Assembly (NCBI GenBank): GCA_016932095.1
Contig: JAFGDN010000013.1
Coordinates: forward strand, 1-32,202
DNA: 32,202 nt
Reading direction: 5' to 3'
Origin: Sedimentisphaerales bacterium
Lineage (GTDB): Bacteria > Planctomycetota > Phycisphaerae > Sedimentisphaerales > Anaerobacaceae
Positions 24,880-32,125 of the stretch are shown here, one piece after another (within the stretch, counting starts at the first letter, position 1; every line of letters starts with the position of its first letter). Both the position numbers and the translations under genes were made by a program. The notes under the pieces are model-generated. The model did not search any database. It was not told the DNA's origin and saw nothing but the letters and a program-made list of their open reading frames with translations.

Positions 24880-26460
24880 CTATCTTGCGTATTCGATGCA
24901 GCGAAGCTCGCGCAGCAACGTAACCTGTATTTCGCCGGGGTAGGTCATTTCGGCTTCGACCTTCTTGGCGATATCGCGGGCGACTTTCGCCGCCGACTCG
25001 TCGGGCACTTTTTCGGCGTTGACTATCACGCGAATCTCACGACCCGCCTGAATCGCATACGCGTTTTCGACGCCGGGGAAGCTGTTGGCGATTTCTTCAA
25101 GCTTTTCGAGCCGCTTGATATACCTTTCGAGGGTTTCTCTCCTGGCGCCCGGCCTGGATGCGCTTATGGCGTCGGCGGCGGCGACCAGCGGCGTATAAGG
25201 ATTATTAGGCGGCAAATCCCCGTGATGGCCTTCCACCGCGTTAAGTATCACAGGCGACTCATTAAATCTCCGCAGGAAATTGGCGCCTATGACGGGATGG
25301 CTGCCTTCGATTTCGTGGTCAAGGGCCTTGCCTATATCGTGCAGCAAACCGGCCCGGCGGGCAATCGAGCCGTCAAGCCCGAGCTCGTCGGCCATCACCT
25401 GCGACAAAAACGCGACTTCGACTGAGTGGCGAAGCACGTTTTGGCCATAGCTGGTGCGGTAGTTCAACGCGCCAATCATACTCATCACACGGTTATTGAG
25501 GCCGCGGACGTTTGTCTCGACGGCGGCGTCCTTGCCTAACTGCAGGACCTTTGCGTTTATATCTTTTTTGGTTTGAGCGACAAGCTCTTCGATTCTGGAC
25601 GGGTGGATACGCCCGTCCTGAATCAGCCGTTCCATTGACAGACGCGCCACTTCGCGCCTGACGGGGTCAAAGCCGCTGACGACAATCGTCCCGGGCGTGT
25701 CATCGACAATGACGTCAACGCCGGTGGCTTTTTCAAACGCCCTGATATTTCGCCCTTCCCTGCCTATAATACGGCCCTTCATATCGTCATTCGGTATCTC
25801 AACTGCCGAGACCGTTACTTCGCAGGTTTGTTCGGCGACGTATCTTTGAATCGCCGTGCTGATTATCTCTCTGCCTTTGTCGGCTGCTTTTTCGACTGCC
25901 TCATCGACCTTTCGCTGAATAAGCGCAGACATCTCAAGCTCGCACTCGTCCTCCAGACGCTTTAGGAGCATTTCCTTGGCCTCTTCGATACTCATCGCGG
26001 TCATTTTCAAAAGCTGATTTTTCTGCTGGGCGATGACCGCCGTAAGCTGCTTATCCTTGAGGTCAACGTTTTGGAGCCGTCTTTCGACCTCTTTTCCCTG
26101 CTCCTGCAGGGCTTGCTCTTTCTGCCTGAACTGTTCGACCTGCTTATCGAGCACGTCCTCGCGCTTAGTTAATCGAATTTCTGTTTCACGGAACTCGGCC
26201 CGAATCTGGTTGGCCTCAGCATTAAACTGCTCTTTTCTCTTGATGGTCTCAGCCGCCGCTTCGATTTGAGCGGCCCTGATTATGTTCTCCGACTCCTTTT
26301 TTGCGCCATCCAACTGCCGGTCGATATCCTCGTGGAGGGTCCTGGCCTTTGCCTTATTGATAAACCAGACGGCTATCCAGGTAACAGAAATGCCAATTAA
26401 AAGCCCGGCAACGACGGCGAGAATGGCGGAAACATCAACTTGCATTAGTATCGTATCCAT
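24880..26460 (-). CDS. rny: Ribonuclease Y
   Basis: RNase Y is a membrane-anchored endoribonuclease that starts mRNA decay in bacteria without RNase E-based turnover. The 526-residue product matches the family length and layout: one N-terminal membrane helix (about 12-34), a long charged coiled coil (about 40-200), a KH domain with [15 protein letters not shown] (about 229-243), and an HD domain with [23 protein letters not shown] (about 374-385) and AVEGHHGD. The end [13 protein letters not shown] is also typical. Start ATG 26460 with GGAAGG about 10 bases upstream. ymdB follows in the same direction, the classical arrangement. Confidence 0.97.
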   Translation of the reverse strand: MDTILMQVDVSAILAVVAGLLIGISVTWIAVWFINKAKARTLHEDIDRQLDGAKKESENIIRAAQIEAAAETIKRKEQFNAEANQIRAEFRETEIRLTKREDVLDKQVEQFRQKEQALQEQGKEVERRLQNVDLKDKQLTAVIAQQKNQLLKMTAMSIEEAKEMLLKRLEDECELEMSALIQRKVDEAVEKAADKGREIISTAIQRYVAEQTCEVTVSAVEIPNDDMKGRIIGREGRNIRAFEKATGVDVIVDDTPGTIVVSGFDPVRREVARLSMERLIQDGRIHPSRIEELVAQTKKDINAKVLQLGKDAAVETNVRGLNNRVMSMIGALNYRTSYGQNVLRHSVEVAFLSQVMADELGLDGSIARRAGLLHDIGKALDHEIEGSHPVIGANFLRRFNESPVILNAVEGHHGDLPPNNPYTPLVAAADAISASRPGARRETLERYIKRLEKLEEIANSFPGVENAYAIQAGREIRVIVNAEKVPDESAAKVARDIAKKVEAEMTYPGEIQVTLLRELRCIEYAR

Positions 26461-26833
26461 ATTTTTCGCCTTCCCTTAATGTAAAAGCACAACCAATAAA
26501 CAATATTTACGCCGATGTGAACTCGTGGGATTCAGAACGGGAAAGCTACGACGTCCGTGGAATGTGAATATGCGAAATGAAATTCTTAACTATTGCGTAA
26601 ATTCACGCCTTTGGCGATTAAATCATCGATTATCCTGATACTCCCCGGTATTTGCTGATAAAAAACACTTTTTCGAGGGTGTGCCCGAAAAATCTTCGTT
26701 TTTATGGTTGTAACCAGTTACGAAGCAGGAAGTTAAAAATGGGTTATTTCCCAAAAACATCAGGATTCCTTGTTTTACGCCTTAAAACATCGATTCCGAG
26801 ATTTCATTCACGCACTTACACCTTTTTTTACCA

Positions 26834-26868
26834 CCCCCGCGTCCTGCTGTCGCAAGACAGCACTGGGG
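26834..26868. other. Stable hairpin with GNRA (GCAA) loop
   Basis: TGCTGTC (26845-26851), loop GCAA, GACAGCA (26856-26862) form a perfect 7-bp stem. CCCC (26834-26837) and GGGG (26865-26868) can extend it after an internal loop. This shape suits a structured RNA or a palindromic intergenic repeat. GAGCGTAGC follows at once and GAAGCAATC some 20 bases later, both resembling the repeat at 30885-30931. Confidence 0.4.
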
Positions 26869-27149
26869 ATGAGCGTAGCTTAATCCGTTGACCTGAAGCA
26901 ATCCTTCAAAAGTTGTCCCACAATTTCTTTCTTCTTCGGCAAACTACAAACAATAGTAAACTGCTTTCAGTAATTGGTCAATAAAAAACATTGCAAAATT
27001 ACTAATTTAGGGAGAAATTTTACCTCTTTGCTGTCTCCGGCAGTCAGATTCACTCTTACCAGCCATATTTTGGCCCCGATTATCGCAAAAAAAAGCAAAC
27101 ACATAGAAGTTATCAGACCTTTTTGCACATAGGTTTGCAAATGCTAAAA

Positions 27150-27177
27150 ACAAATACTGTCAAAATGGGGTATTTGT
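27150..27177. promoter_or_regulatory. 8-bp inverted repeat before hemW
   Basis: ACAAATAC (27150-27157) and GTATTTGT (27170-27177) are perfect inverted copies with a 12-base spacer, ending 14 bases before the hemW ATG. It could be an operator or a leader hairpin. hemW has no Shine-Dalgarno. Confidence 0.35.
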
Positions 27178-27191
27178 GCTAAACTTCTGAA

Positions 27192-28340
27192 ATGAACGTT
27201 GAAAAATCTCACTGCGAACAGTCAGGTTTATATGTGCACATTCCCTTTTGTGAGGCAAAGTGCCGATATTGCGGTTTTTACTCAGAGCCAGTAAGAAACC
27301 ACAATTCAGCCCGGCTGGTTTCGGCAATAATCACCGAATTTCAGATGAGGATTCAGACATCTTTTTCACCTCAAACGATTTATATAGGCGGGGGAAGTCC
27401 GTCCTGCCTGCCACAAGAGCAACTTTCGCGGCTGGTCGGCGAAATCACATCCCGCTGGCCAAAAACCGATGAGTTTACAATCGAGGTCAACCCGGGCCAA
27501 CTAAATAAGACCAGTTTGAGCCAATTGCGTAAAATGGGTGTAAATCGGCTTTCAATTGGTGCGCAATCCTTTGATAATACTGAACTTAGCTTTCTCGGCA
27601 GACGACATTCGGTCGAGAATATTCAAAAAGCGGTTGATGCGGCAAAAAAGGCCGGCTTTCAAAATATCGGGCTTGACCTGATTTTCGCCATTCCCGGCTC
27701 AACTCTGGCATCCTGGGAACATAACTTGATGTCTGCAATTGACTTAGGCGTTCAGCATGTCTCCACTTATGCTCTTACTTACGAAGAAAAAACGCCGCTT
27801 CAAAAGGCCGTTGAGGCGGGCGAGGTTAAGCCGGTGGATGAGGAAACCGACCGGCTGATGTATGAAACAGCCATCGAAAAGCTCGAAAAAGCAGGTTTCA
27901 GGCAGTATGAGATATCAAATTTCGCAAAGCCGGGCTTCGAGTGCAGACACAATCTTAACTACTGGGCGAATTACCCTTATATCGGCGTTGGCCCTGCGGC
28001 GGCCTCATTTTGGAATGACAATCGCACAACAAACATCGCTGAAATAAATACATATATCGAGGCGATTGGAAAAGGGGAAAGTGTAATTGAAGAAAGCGAA
28101 ACGCCAAAGCCATTACAAATCGCCTGCGAGACGGCGGTTTTGAATCTCCGCAGACGTTGCGGTATTTACATCGATGAATTTCAAAAACAAACCGGCTACG
28201 AAGTCCTGAAACTGTTCGCCGAGCCAATCGATAAATACGGGGAGCTTGGATTAATTGAAATGACTGACGGCAGATTGTTTCTTACACGCGAAGCGCTCCC
28301 CATAGCCGACTCAATCCTGTGTGATTTTTCAGACGTATAA
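27192..28340 (+). CDS. hemW: HemW-like radical SAM protein (heme chaperone family)
   Basis: The 382-residue protein has the radical SAM cluster motif C20-EAK-C24-RY-C27-GFY in the context YVHIPFCEAKCRYCGFYS. It also has the SAM-binding GGGSPS (usually GGGTPS), EVNPGQLN, RLSIGAQSFDN and GLDLIFAIPGST. The C-terminal domain has the ISNFAKPGFECRHNLNYW segment that separates HemW and HemN relatives from other radical SAM proteins. The CxxxCxYCxF spacing, without the further Cys seen in HemN, favours HemW, which binds and delivers heme, over coproporphyrinogen dehydrogenase. The start is ATG 27192. No ribosome site is visible upstream. lepA starts 36 bases after its stop from its own promoter. Confidence 0.92.
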   Translation: MNVEKSHCEQSGLYVHIPFCEAKCRYCGFYSEPVRNHNSARLVSAIITEFQMRIQTSFSPQTIYIGGGSPSCLPQEQLSRLVGEITSRWPKTDEFTIEVNPGQLNKTSLSQLRKMGVNRLSIGAQSFDNTELSFLGRRHSVENIQKAVDAAKKAGFQNIGLDLIFAIPGSTLASWEHNLMSAIDLGVQHVSTYALTYEEKTPLQKAVEAGEVKPVDEETDRLMYETAIEKLEKAGFRQYEISNFAKPGFECRHNLNYWANYPYIGVGPAAASFWNDNRTTNIAEINTYIEAIGKGESVIEESETPKPLQIACETAVLNLRRRCGIYIDEFQKQTGYEVLKLFAEPIDKYGELGLIEMTDGRLFLTREALPIADSILCDFSDV

Positions 28341-28351
28341 TTGTCCGTCTT

Positions 28352-28360
28352 TGCTATAAT
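28352..28360 (+). promoter_or_regulatory. Extended -10 promoter of lepA
   Basis: TGCTATAAT (TGn plus a consensus TATAAT at 28355-28360) lies in the 36-base gap after hemW. No good -35 stands 16-18 bases upstream, which is usual for extended -10 promoters. Transcription would begin about 28367, giving only some 10 bases of leader before the lepA ATG at 28377. Confidence 0.6.
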
Positions 28361-28376
28361 AGCAACCTTAAAAATT

Positions 28377-30173
28377 ATGAGCACGGAACACATAAGAAAT
28401 TTTTCGATAATCGCGCATATCGACCACGGCAAAAGCACACTGGCCGACCGCATACTGGAAATCACCGGCACCGTAAGCGACCGCCAGATGAAAGACCAGT
28501 TGTTAGACGATATGGACATCGAGCGGGAACGCGGCATCACAATAAAGGCCTCGGCGGTAACGATGAACTATGAGCATGCCGGCAAAAACTATATGCTTAA
28601 CCTCATCGACACTCCCGGCCACGTTGATTTTCATTACGAGGTCTCGCGCGCGCTTTCGGCCTGCGAGGGCGCGCTTTTAGTCGTTGACGCCACACAGGGT
28701 GTTCAGGCCCAGACAGTCGCCAACGCGTATTTAGCCACGTCGGTAGGCGTCGAGCTTATCGGCGTTATAAACAAAGTTGACCTGCCCTCGGCCCAGCCGG
28801 AAATCACCGCTGAGGAAATCGAGCACGTCTTAGGCATCAAAAAACAGGACTGTTTCAGAATCAGCGCAAAGACGGGTCTCGGCGTTCAGGAGCTTCTTGA
28901 CGCACTGGTAACACTTCTTCCGCCGCCGACCGACCTAAGCGGCGAGCCGACCGCTGCGCTTGTCTTCGACAGCATCAACGACGATTATCGAGGGGTGATA
29001 TGTTATGTCCGGGTATTCGCGGGCGGACTTACACTAAGACAGAAAATCCGGTTTATGGGCGCCGGCAGAACCTACCAGGTAACGGAGCTTGGAAAGTTCT
29101 CGCCGAAAATGTCCGCCGTTGACCGGCTCGGCGCCGGCGAAGTCGGCTACGTTATCGCAAATATACGCCAGCTTTCTGATGTTACAATCGGTGACACTAT
29201 TACCGACGATTCTAATCCTGCCAAGCGGACGCTGCCGGGATATGTGCCGCCGATGCAAATGGTTTTCTCGGATTTTTACCCGGGTAATAACACCGACTAC
29301 CCGAAATTGCGCAGCGCCTTCGAGAAACTGGCCCTAAACGACGCAAGCTTCTCATTCGTCCCGCAAAATTCCCCTGCCCTCGGCTTTGGCTTTCGATGCG
29401 GCTTTTTGGGTCTTTTGCATATGGAAATCGTTCAGGAACGCCTCGAACGCGAGCACAATATCGACGTCGTTCAGACCGCGCCGACGGTCAGTTACGAGGT
29501 CGTGACCAACGACGACAATGTTAAAAAAATCGACTCGCCCAGCGAGCTGCCGGATTTAAGTCATATAAAAGAGCTGCGCGAGCCGTTCGTGCGACTGGAG
29601 ATTATCACCGGAACCGACTCGATTGGCGGGATTATGAAATTAGCCGAAAGCCGACGATGCAGATTACTCAAAACCGACTACCTCAGCCAGAACAGGGTTA
29701 TGCTCGAATACAGGGCGCCGCTGGCGGAAATCGTTTACGACTTTTATGATTTGCTCAAGGGCGTCAGTCACGGCTACGCCACGATGGATTACGAATTCAC
29801 CGGCTTCGAGGCCGGCGATTTGGTTAAAATCAACATCCTCGTCAATAAAGTTCCGGTCGATGCGCTATCATTGATTGTGCATCGAAGCGTGGCGGAATCA
29901 CGAGGCCGAAGGATGTTAGTCCGTTTGCGAAAGGCCATCCCGCGCCACCAGTTCGAGATTCCACTTCAGGTCGCCATCGGCGGCAAAATCATCGCAAGGG
30001 AATCCATTAAGCCGTTCAGGAAAGACGTTACCGCCAAGCTCTACGGCGGCGATGTAACACGGAAAATGAAGGTACTCAAAAGACAAAAGGAAGGCAAAAA
30101 ACGTATGAAAAGCATCGGCGCCGTCCAAATCCCCCAGGAGGCCTTTATGTCTATCCTCGACAATTCTGATTGA
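28377..30173 (+). CDS. lepA: Translation elongation factor 4 (LepA), ribosome back-translocase GTPase
   Basis: The 598-residue GTPase has the standard length (about 600). G1 AHIDHGKS is at 13-20, the G2 region GITI at 53-56, G3 DTPGH at 78-82 and G4 NKVD at 132-135. The LepA-specific C-terminus includes LLKGVSHGYATMDYEF and a Lys/Arg-rich end (VTRKMKVLKRQKEGKKRMKS). LepA acts on stalled or mispositioned ribosomes. I start at ATG 28377, where MSTEHIRNFSIIAHIDHGKS begins as in the family. The frame extends upstream to TTG 28341, but that stretch contains the promoter. No Shine-Dalgarno is present, consistent with a very short leader. The stop codon lies inside an AT-rich short repeat. Confidence 0.97.
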   Translation: MSTEHIRNFSIIAHIDHGKSTLADRILEITGTVSDRQMKDQLLDDMDIERERGITIKASAVTMNYEHAGKNYMLNLIDTPGHVDFHYEVSRALSACEGALLVVDATQGVQAQTVANAYLATSVGVELIGVINKVDLPSAQPEITAEEIEHVLGIKKQDCFRISAKTGLGVQELLDALVTLLPPPTDLSGEPTAALVFDSINDDYRGVICYVRVFAGGLTLRQKIRFMGAGRTYQVTELGKFSPKMSAVDRLGAGEVGYVIANIRQLSDVTIGDTITDDSNPAKRTLPGYVPPMQMVFSDFYPGNNTDYPKLRSAFEKLALNDASFSFVPQNSPALGFGFRCGFLGLLHMEIVQERLEREHNIDVVQTAPTVSYEVVTNDDNVKKIDSPSELPDLSHIKELREPFVRLEIITGTDSIGGIMKLAESRRCRLLKTDYLSQNRVMLEYRAPLAEIVYDFYDLLKGVSHGYATMDYEFTGFEAGDLVKINILVNKVPVDALSLIVHRSVAESRGRRMLVRLRKAIPRHQFEIPLQVAIGGKIIARESIKPFRKDVTAKLYGGDVTRKMKVLKRQKEGKKRMKSIGAVQIPQEAFMSILDNSD

Positions 30174-30200
30174 TTATTGATAATTGATGATTGATTATTA
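30168..30200. repeat. AT-rich intergenic short repeat (TTGATTATTGAT type), copy 2
   Basis: TGATTGATTATTGATAATTG and following bases match the block at 19177-19209 in unit and order. The repeat begins over the last codons of lepA and supplies its TGA stop. Confidence 0.6.
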
Positions 30201-30211
30201 AAGGGGCAAGC

Positions 30212-30235
30212 CCTCGATGCTCGATTCTCGATTTT
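30212..30235. repeat. CTCGAT-type short repeat, copy 1
   Basis: CTCGATGCTCGATTCTCGAT is made of tandem CTCGAT-like units. Related sequence recurs after the antitoxin gene at 30810-30855. It overlaps the left arm of the inverted repeat in front of the toxin gene. Confidence 0.5.
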
Positions 30236-30286
30236 ACAATAAGAAAGGTTTTTGTTTGTCATACTTATATTAGAATTGTAAAATCG
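30229..30286 (+). promoter_or_regulatory. Promoter and 12-bp inverted-repeat operator of the toxin-antitoxin operon
   Basis: CGATTTTACAAT (30229-30240) and ATTGTAAAATCG (30275-30286) are perfect inverted copies with a 34-base spacer. TTGTCA (30256-30261), a 17-base spacer and TAAAAT (30279-30284) make a good sigma-70 promoter, with the -10 box inside the right arm. Binding there would block transcription, as expected for autoregulation by the antitoxin. The toxin ATG is at 30330. Confidence 0.6.
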
Positions 30287-30329
30287 GCAAAAATTGTTGT
30301 CGCTTTTATCTCAGATGAAGGATTGAACA

Positions 30330-30608
30330 ATGAGTTTACGATTCGAATGGAACCGCAAAAAGGCCCTGTTAAATATAAGAAAGCACGGGATAACATTTGA
30401 AGAGGCCTCTACGATTTTTGGCGACCCTTTGTCGCTCACTATTCCCGATACATACCACTCAATCGGCGAAGACAGATTTATTACTATTGGGACATCCGCC
30501 AAAGGCAGGGTACTTGTGGTGGTTCATACAGAACGACAGGACGTTATTCGCATTATAAGCGCACGTAAACCGACAAATAATGAAAGAAACCAGTATGAAC
30601 TTGGCTAA
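30330..30608 (+). CDS. brnT: BrnT-family toxin (DUF497)
   Basis: The 92-residue protein matches the family throughout: FEWNRKKALLNIRKHGITFE (5-24), EEASTIFGDPLSLTIPD, SIGEDRFITIGTSAKGR, LVVVHTERQDVIRIISAR, and the final NNERNQYE. BrnT toxins are small RelE-like ribonucleases that inhibit translation and are neutralised by a downstream BrnA antitoxin. Gene order (toxin first) and the 21-base gap to the next gene fit that type. AAGGA is 8 bases before the ATG. All conserved blocks are intact, so the toxin is probably functional. Confidence 0.92.
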   Translation: MSLRFEWNRKKALLNIRKHGITFEEASTIFGDPLSLTIPDTYHSIGEDRFITIGTSAKGRVLVVVHTERQDVIRIISARKPTNNERNQYELG

Positions 30609-30629
30609 AATAAAGACGTAAGGATTGCT

Positions 30630-30812
30630 ATGAGAAAAGAATATGATTTCAGTAAAGGTGTAAGAGGCAAATACGCCGCTAAATACAAGGCCGGAACCAA
30701 TATCGTTTTGCTCGACCCCGACGTTGCCAAGGTATTCAAGACGCCGCGGTCGGTCAATCAGGCCTTAAGGTCTTTGACTCAAATCCTCAAATCCCAGAGC
30801 CAAAAGGCGTAA
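30630..30812 (+). CDS. Antitoxin partner of BrnT (BrnA-like, probable ribbon-helix-helix)
   Basis: The 60-residue protein is MRKEYDFSKGVRGKYAAKY at its start, then a predicted strand GTNIVLLDPDVAKVF and two helices (PRSVNQALRSLTQIL). This is the shape of a ribbon-helix-helix DNA-binding antitoxin with an N-terminal toxin-binding arm. It lies 21 bases after brnT with AAGGA before its ATG, so the two are co-expressed. It would bind BrnT and the inverted repeat at the operon promoter. The family is assigned by position and shape as much as by motif, so no firm symbol is given. Confidence 0.8.
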   Translation: MRKEYDFSKGVRGKYAAKYKAGTNIVLLDPDVAKVFKTPRSVNQALRSLTQILKSQSQKA

Positions 30813-30855
30813 ATTCTCGATATTTGAACCTTGATGCCTGATTCTCGATGCTCGC
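30810..30855. repeat. CTCGAT-type short repeat, copy 2
   Basis: ATTCTCGATATTTG and TGATTCTCGATGCTCG lie directly after the antitoxin stop and match the units at 30212-30235. The two copies therefore flank the toxin-antitoxin operon. Confidence 0.5.
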
Positions 30856-30884
30856 CCTGCGTAGCTCATCGTATAGGCGAAGAA

Positions 30885-30931
30885 GGGTCATTGCGACCCC
30901 GCCCAGCGCTGGGCGGGGGAAGCAATCTATC
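30885..30931. repeat. Palindromic intergenic repeat with 22-bp perfect palindrome
   Basis: The block runs GGGTCATTGCGA, then the palindrome at 30897-30918 (CCCCGCCCAGC and its inverse), then GAAGCAATCTAT. Elements like CATTGCGA...GAAGCAATC with a GC-rich palindrome between them are known as dispersed intergenic repeats in many genomes. It lies between convergent genes, where it could also slow transcription, although no T run follows. Confidence 0.65.
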
Positions 30932-30934
30932 TCT

Positions 30935-31501
30935 TCACTTAGGCCGAAATATATGATAAATAAATCCCTTAATTGACTGAATCCATCCAAAGTCAGCCAA
31001 AATATCAATCAGTATTGCAGCAATAATACTGCCAATAGTAGCAACGATAATAGCACCAATAAGATGGGATGTTTTCTCAAATATCCAGCCGGGTATCCTC
31101 TTAATTCCCCGGCGTTTCGCAGGTGCAGCATTTTGCTCAATCCCATCAGACACTGCGTCCCGAAGTCGCCGGGCAAGTTGCTTTACGTTATTTACAATAC
31201 GGGTAAAAGTAAGATCCAAAACAAAATCATCCTTATCAGAACCATCTGACAAATTAGCATGAAGTTCAGCATCCAATAGTTGGCGTAAATTCTGAAAGTC
31301 CTTTTTGACCTGTTTACCTAGTTCGGGGCTTTCTCTGAGCAGCAGCGTAATTACTCTGCTTTCACCTTTAGCAATTAGCAACAGAACTCCCTCCAATAGT
31401 TCGGGCAGAGCGAATTTTTCGTTCACTGCCGAATCGACGAAACCTTCTATTATTTTGGCAAACCTTGTGATTACATTGGTTTCTTTTGCAGTCATTACCA
31501 T
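30935..31501 (-). CDS. Protein of unknown function with C-terminal membrane anchor
   Basis: I do not recognise the family. The 188-residue product is mostly predicted helix, acidic and charged (about 1-125), then a basic stretch (PAKRRGIKRIPGW) and one strongly hydrophobic segment (LIGAIIVATIGSIIAAIL, about 147-168), leaving about 20 residues after it. No signal peptide is seen, so it is probably a cytoplasmic domain tethered to the inner membrane by its C-terminus. I start at ATG 31501 because GGAGA is 7 bases upstream. The frame extends to ATG 31546 and TTG 31555, neither with a ribosome site. Codon use is more AT-rich than in the aro or lepA genes, and it lies next to a toxin-antitoxin operon and repeats, so it may be an acquired gene. 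Confidence 0.75.
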   Translation of the reverse strand: MVMTAKETNVITRFAKIIEGFVDSAVNEKFALPELLEGVLLLIAKGESRVITLLLRESPELGKQVKKDFQNLRQLLDAELHANLSDGSDKDDFVLDLTFTRIVNNVKQLARRLRDAVSDGIEQNAAPAKRRGIKRIPGWIFEKTSHLIGAIIVATIGSIIAAILIDILADFGWIQSIKGFIYHIFRPK

Positions 31502-31508
31502 CGACTTT

Positions 31509-31513
31509 TCTCC
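31509..31513 (-). promoter_or_regulatory. Shine-Dalgarno deciding the start at 31501
   Basis: GGAGA on the - strand is 7 bases before ATG 31501. The longer frame would place this site inside the coding region. Confidence 0.55.
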
Positions 31514-31648
31514 AACAAACTTCCCTATTTTAATCCGAACAGGCATTATAGACAACTATTTACAAAAAATGTCTTTGACTTTCAGACATAAAACCAATAT
31601 ATTGAAACTTATATAGCAAATAATCGTTTTTTGAGTAGGAGGTAAGAA

Positions 31649-32125
31649 ATGTTTTTGAGAAATTTACTTGTTGGTATTTGCTTGACGGTGTTTGTTTTTT
31701 CATGCGAATTTGCCCTCGCAATTTGTCCATCAGCCGACCTAACAGGCGACTGTTTTGTCGATTTTACCGATTTTGCTATCTTAACAAGTCAGTGGTTGAC
31801 CGGAGAAGGAGACCCCAATGGCCCTATGGGGATGGTCTGGGTACGCATAAACGATTCTGGCGTTTATGGTTACGAAGGCTTTAACGGTTATATGAGCAAA
31901 TACGAGACAACCAATGCTCAGTACTGTTGGTATCTTAATTCTGTTATGTCTAAGGGCTTGATAACGGTTGCCCCGCTTGGCGGACAACCAGAATATTCAC
32001 TTTGTCTTGTTGTTTATGCGTCAAGTGACATGAACTATTCTCAACCTTATTTTAGAACCTATTGGCCAACACACGAAATCTCAGGAGGTTCCATTGTAGT
32101 AAGTTCATATAGCCCAATTATTTAG
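31649..32125 (+). CDS. Secreted protein with dockerin-like motif and truncated formylglycine-enzyme-like (SUMF1) domain
   Basis: The Shine-Dalgarno AGGAGG is 6-7 bases before the ATG. A signal peptide (1-24, ...CEFALA) is followed by one dockerin-like motif DLTGDCFVDFTDFAILTSQW (30-49). Then comes MGMVWVRINDSG with MSKYETTNAQYCWYLN, the typical beginning of a formylglycine-generating-enzyme-like domain as found in many planctomycete secreted proteins. Such domains normally have 200 or more residues and end with an RLPTEAEWE-like block. Here the frame stops at 158 residues, after NYSQPYFRTYW, before any of the catalytic part. The 77 bases left in the window do not clearly resume the domain. 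It is probably a truncated or decaying gene, and I doubt that it is an active enzyme. Confidence 0.75.
   Translation: MFLRNLLVGICLTVFVFSCEFALAICPSADLTGDCFVDFTDFAILTSQWLTGEGDPNGPMGMVWVRINDSGVYGYEGFNGYMSKYETTNAQYCWYLNSVMSKGLITVAPLGGQPEYSLCLVVYASSDMNYSQPYFRTYWPTHEISGGSIVVSSYSPII

Larger units (their letters stand above)
26461..27191. other. 731-base intergenic region between divergent rny and hemW
   Basis: No convincing coding sequence. The longest open frame (26652-26891, 79 codons) has no ribosome site or recognisable protein. The region is AT-rich and must hold the divergent promoters of rny and hemW. Structures seen: TTTTTC...GAAAAA arms around GGGTGTGCCC (26669-26692), a GCAA-loop hairpin (26845-26862) and an 8-bp inverted repeat just before hemW (27150-27177). 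I recognise no riboswitch or known small RNA. Confidence 0.6.

Noticed and set aside
26652-26891. 79-codon open frame in the rny-hemW intergenic region
   Set aside because: No ribosome site, Arg/Phe-rich non-protein-like composition, and it runs through two hairpins.
30198-30213. GGGGCAAGCCC after lepA as a terminator
   Set aside because: The loop would be only two bases and no T run follows.
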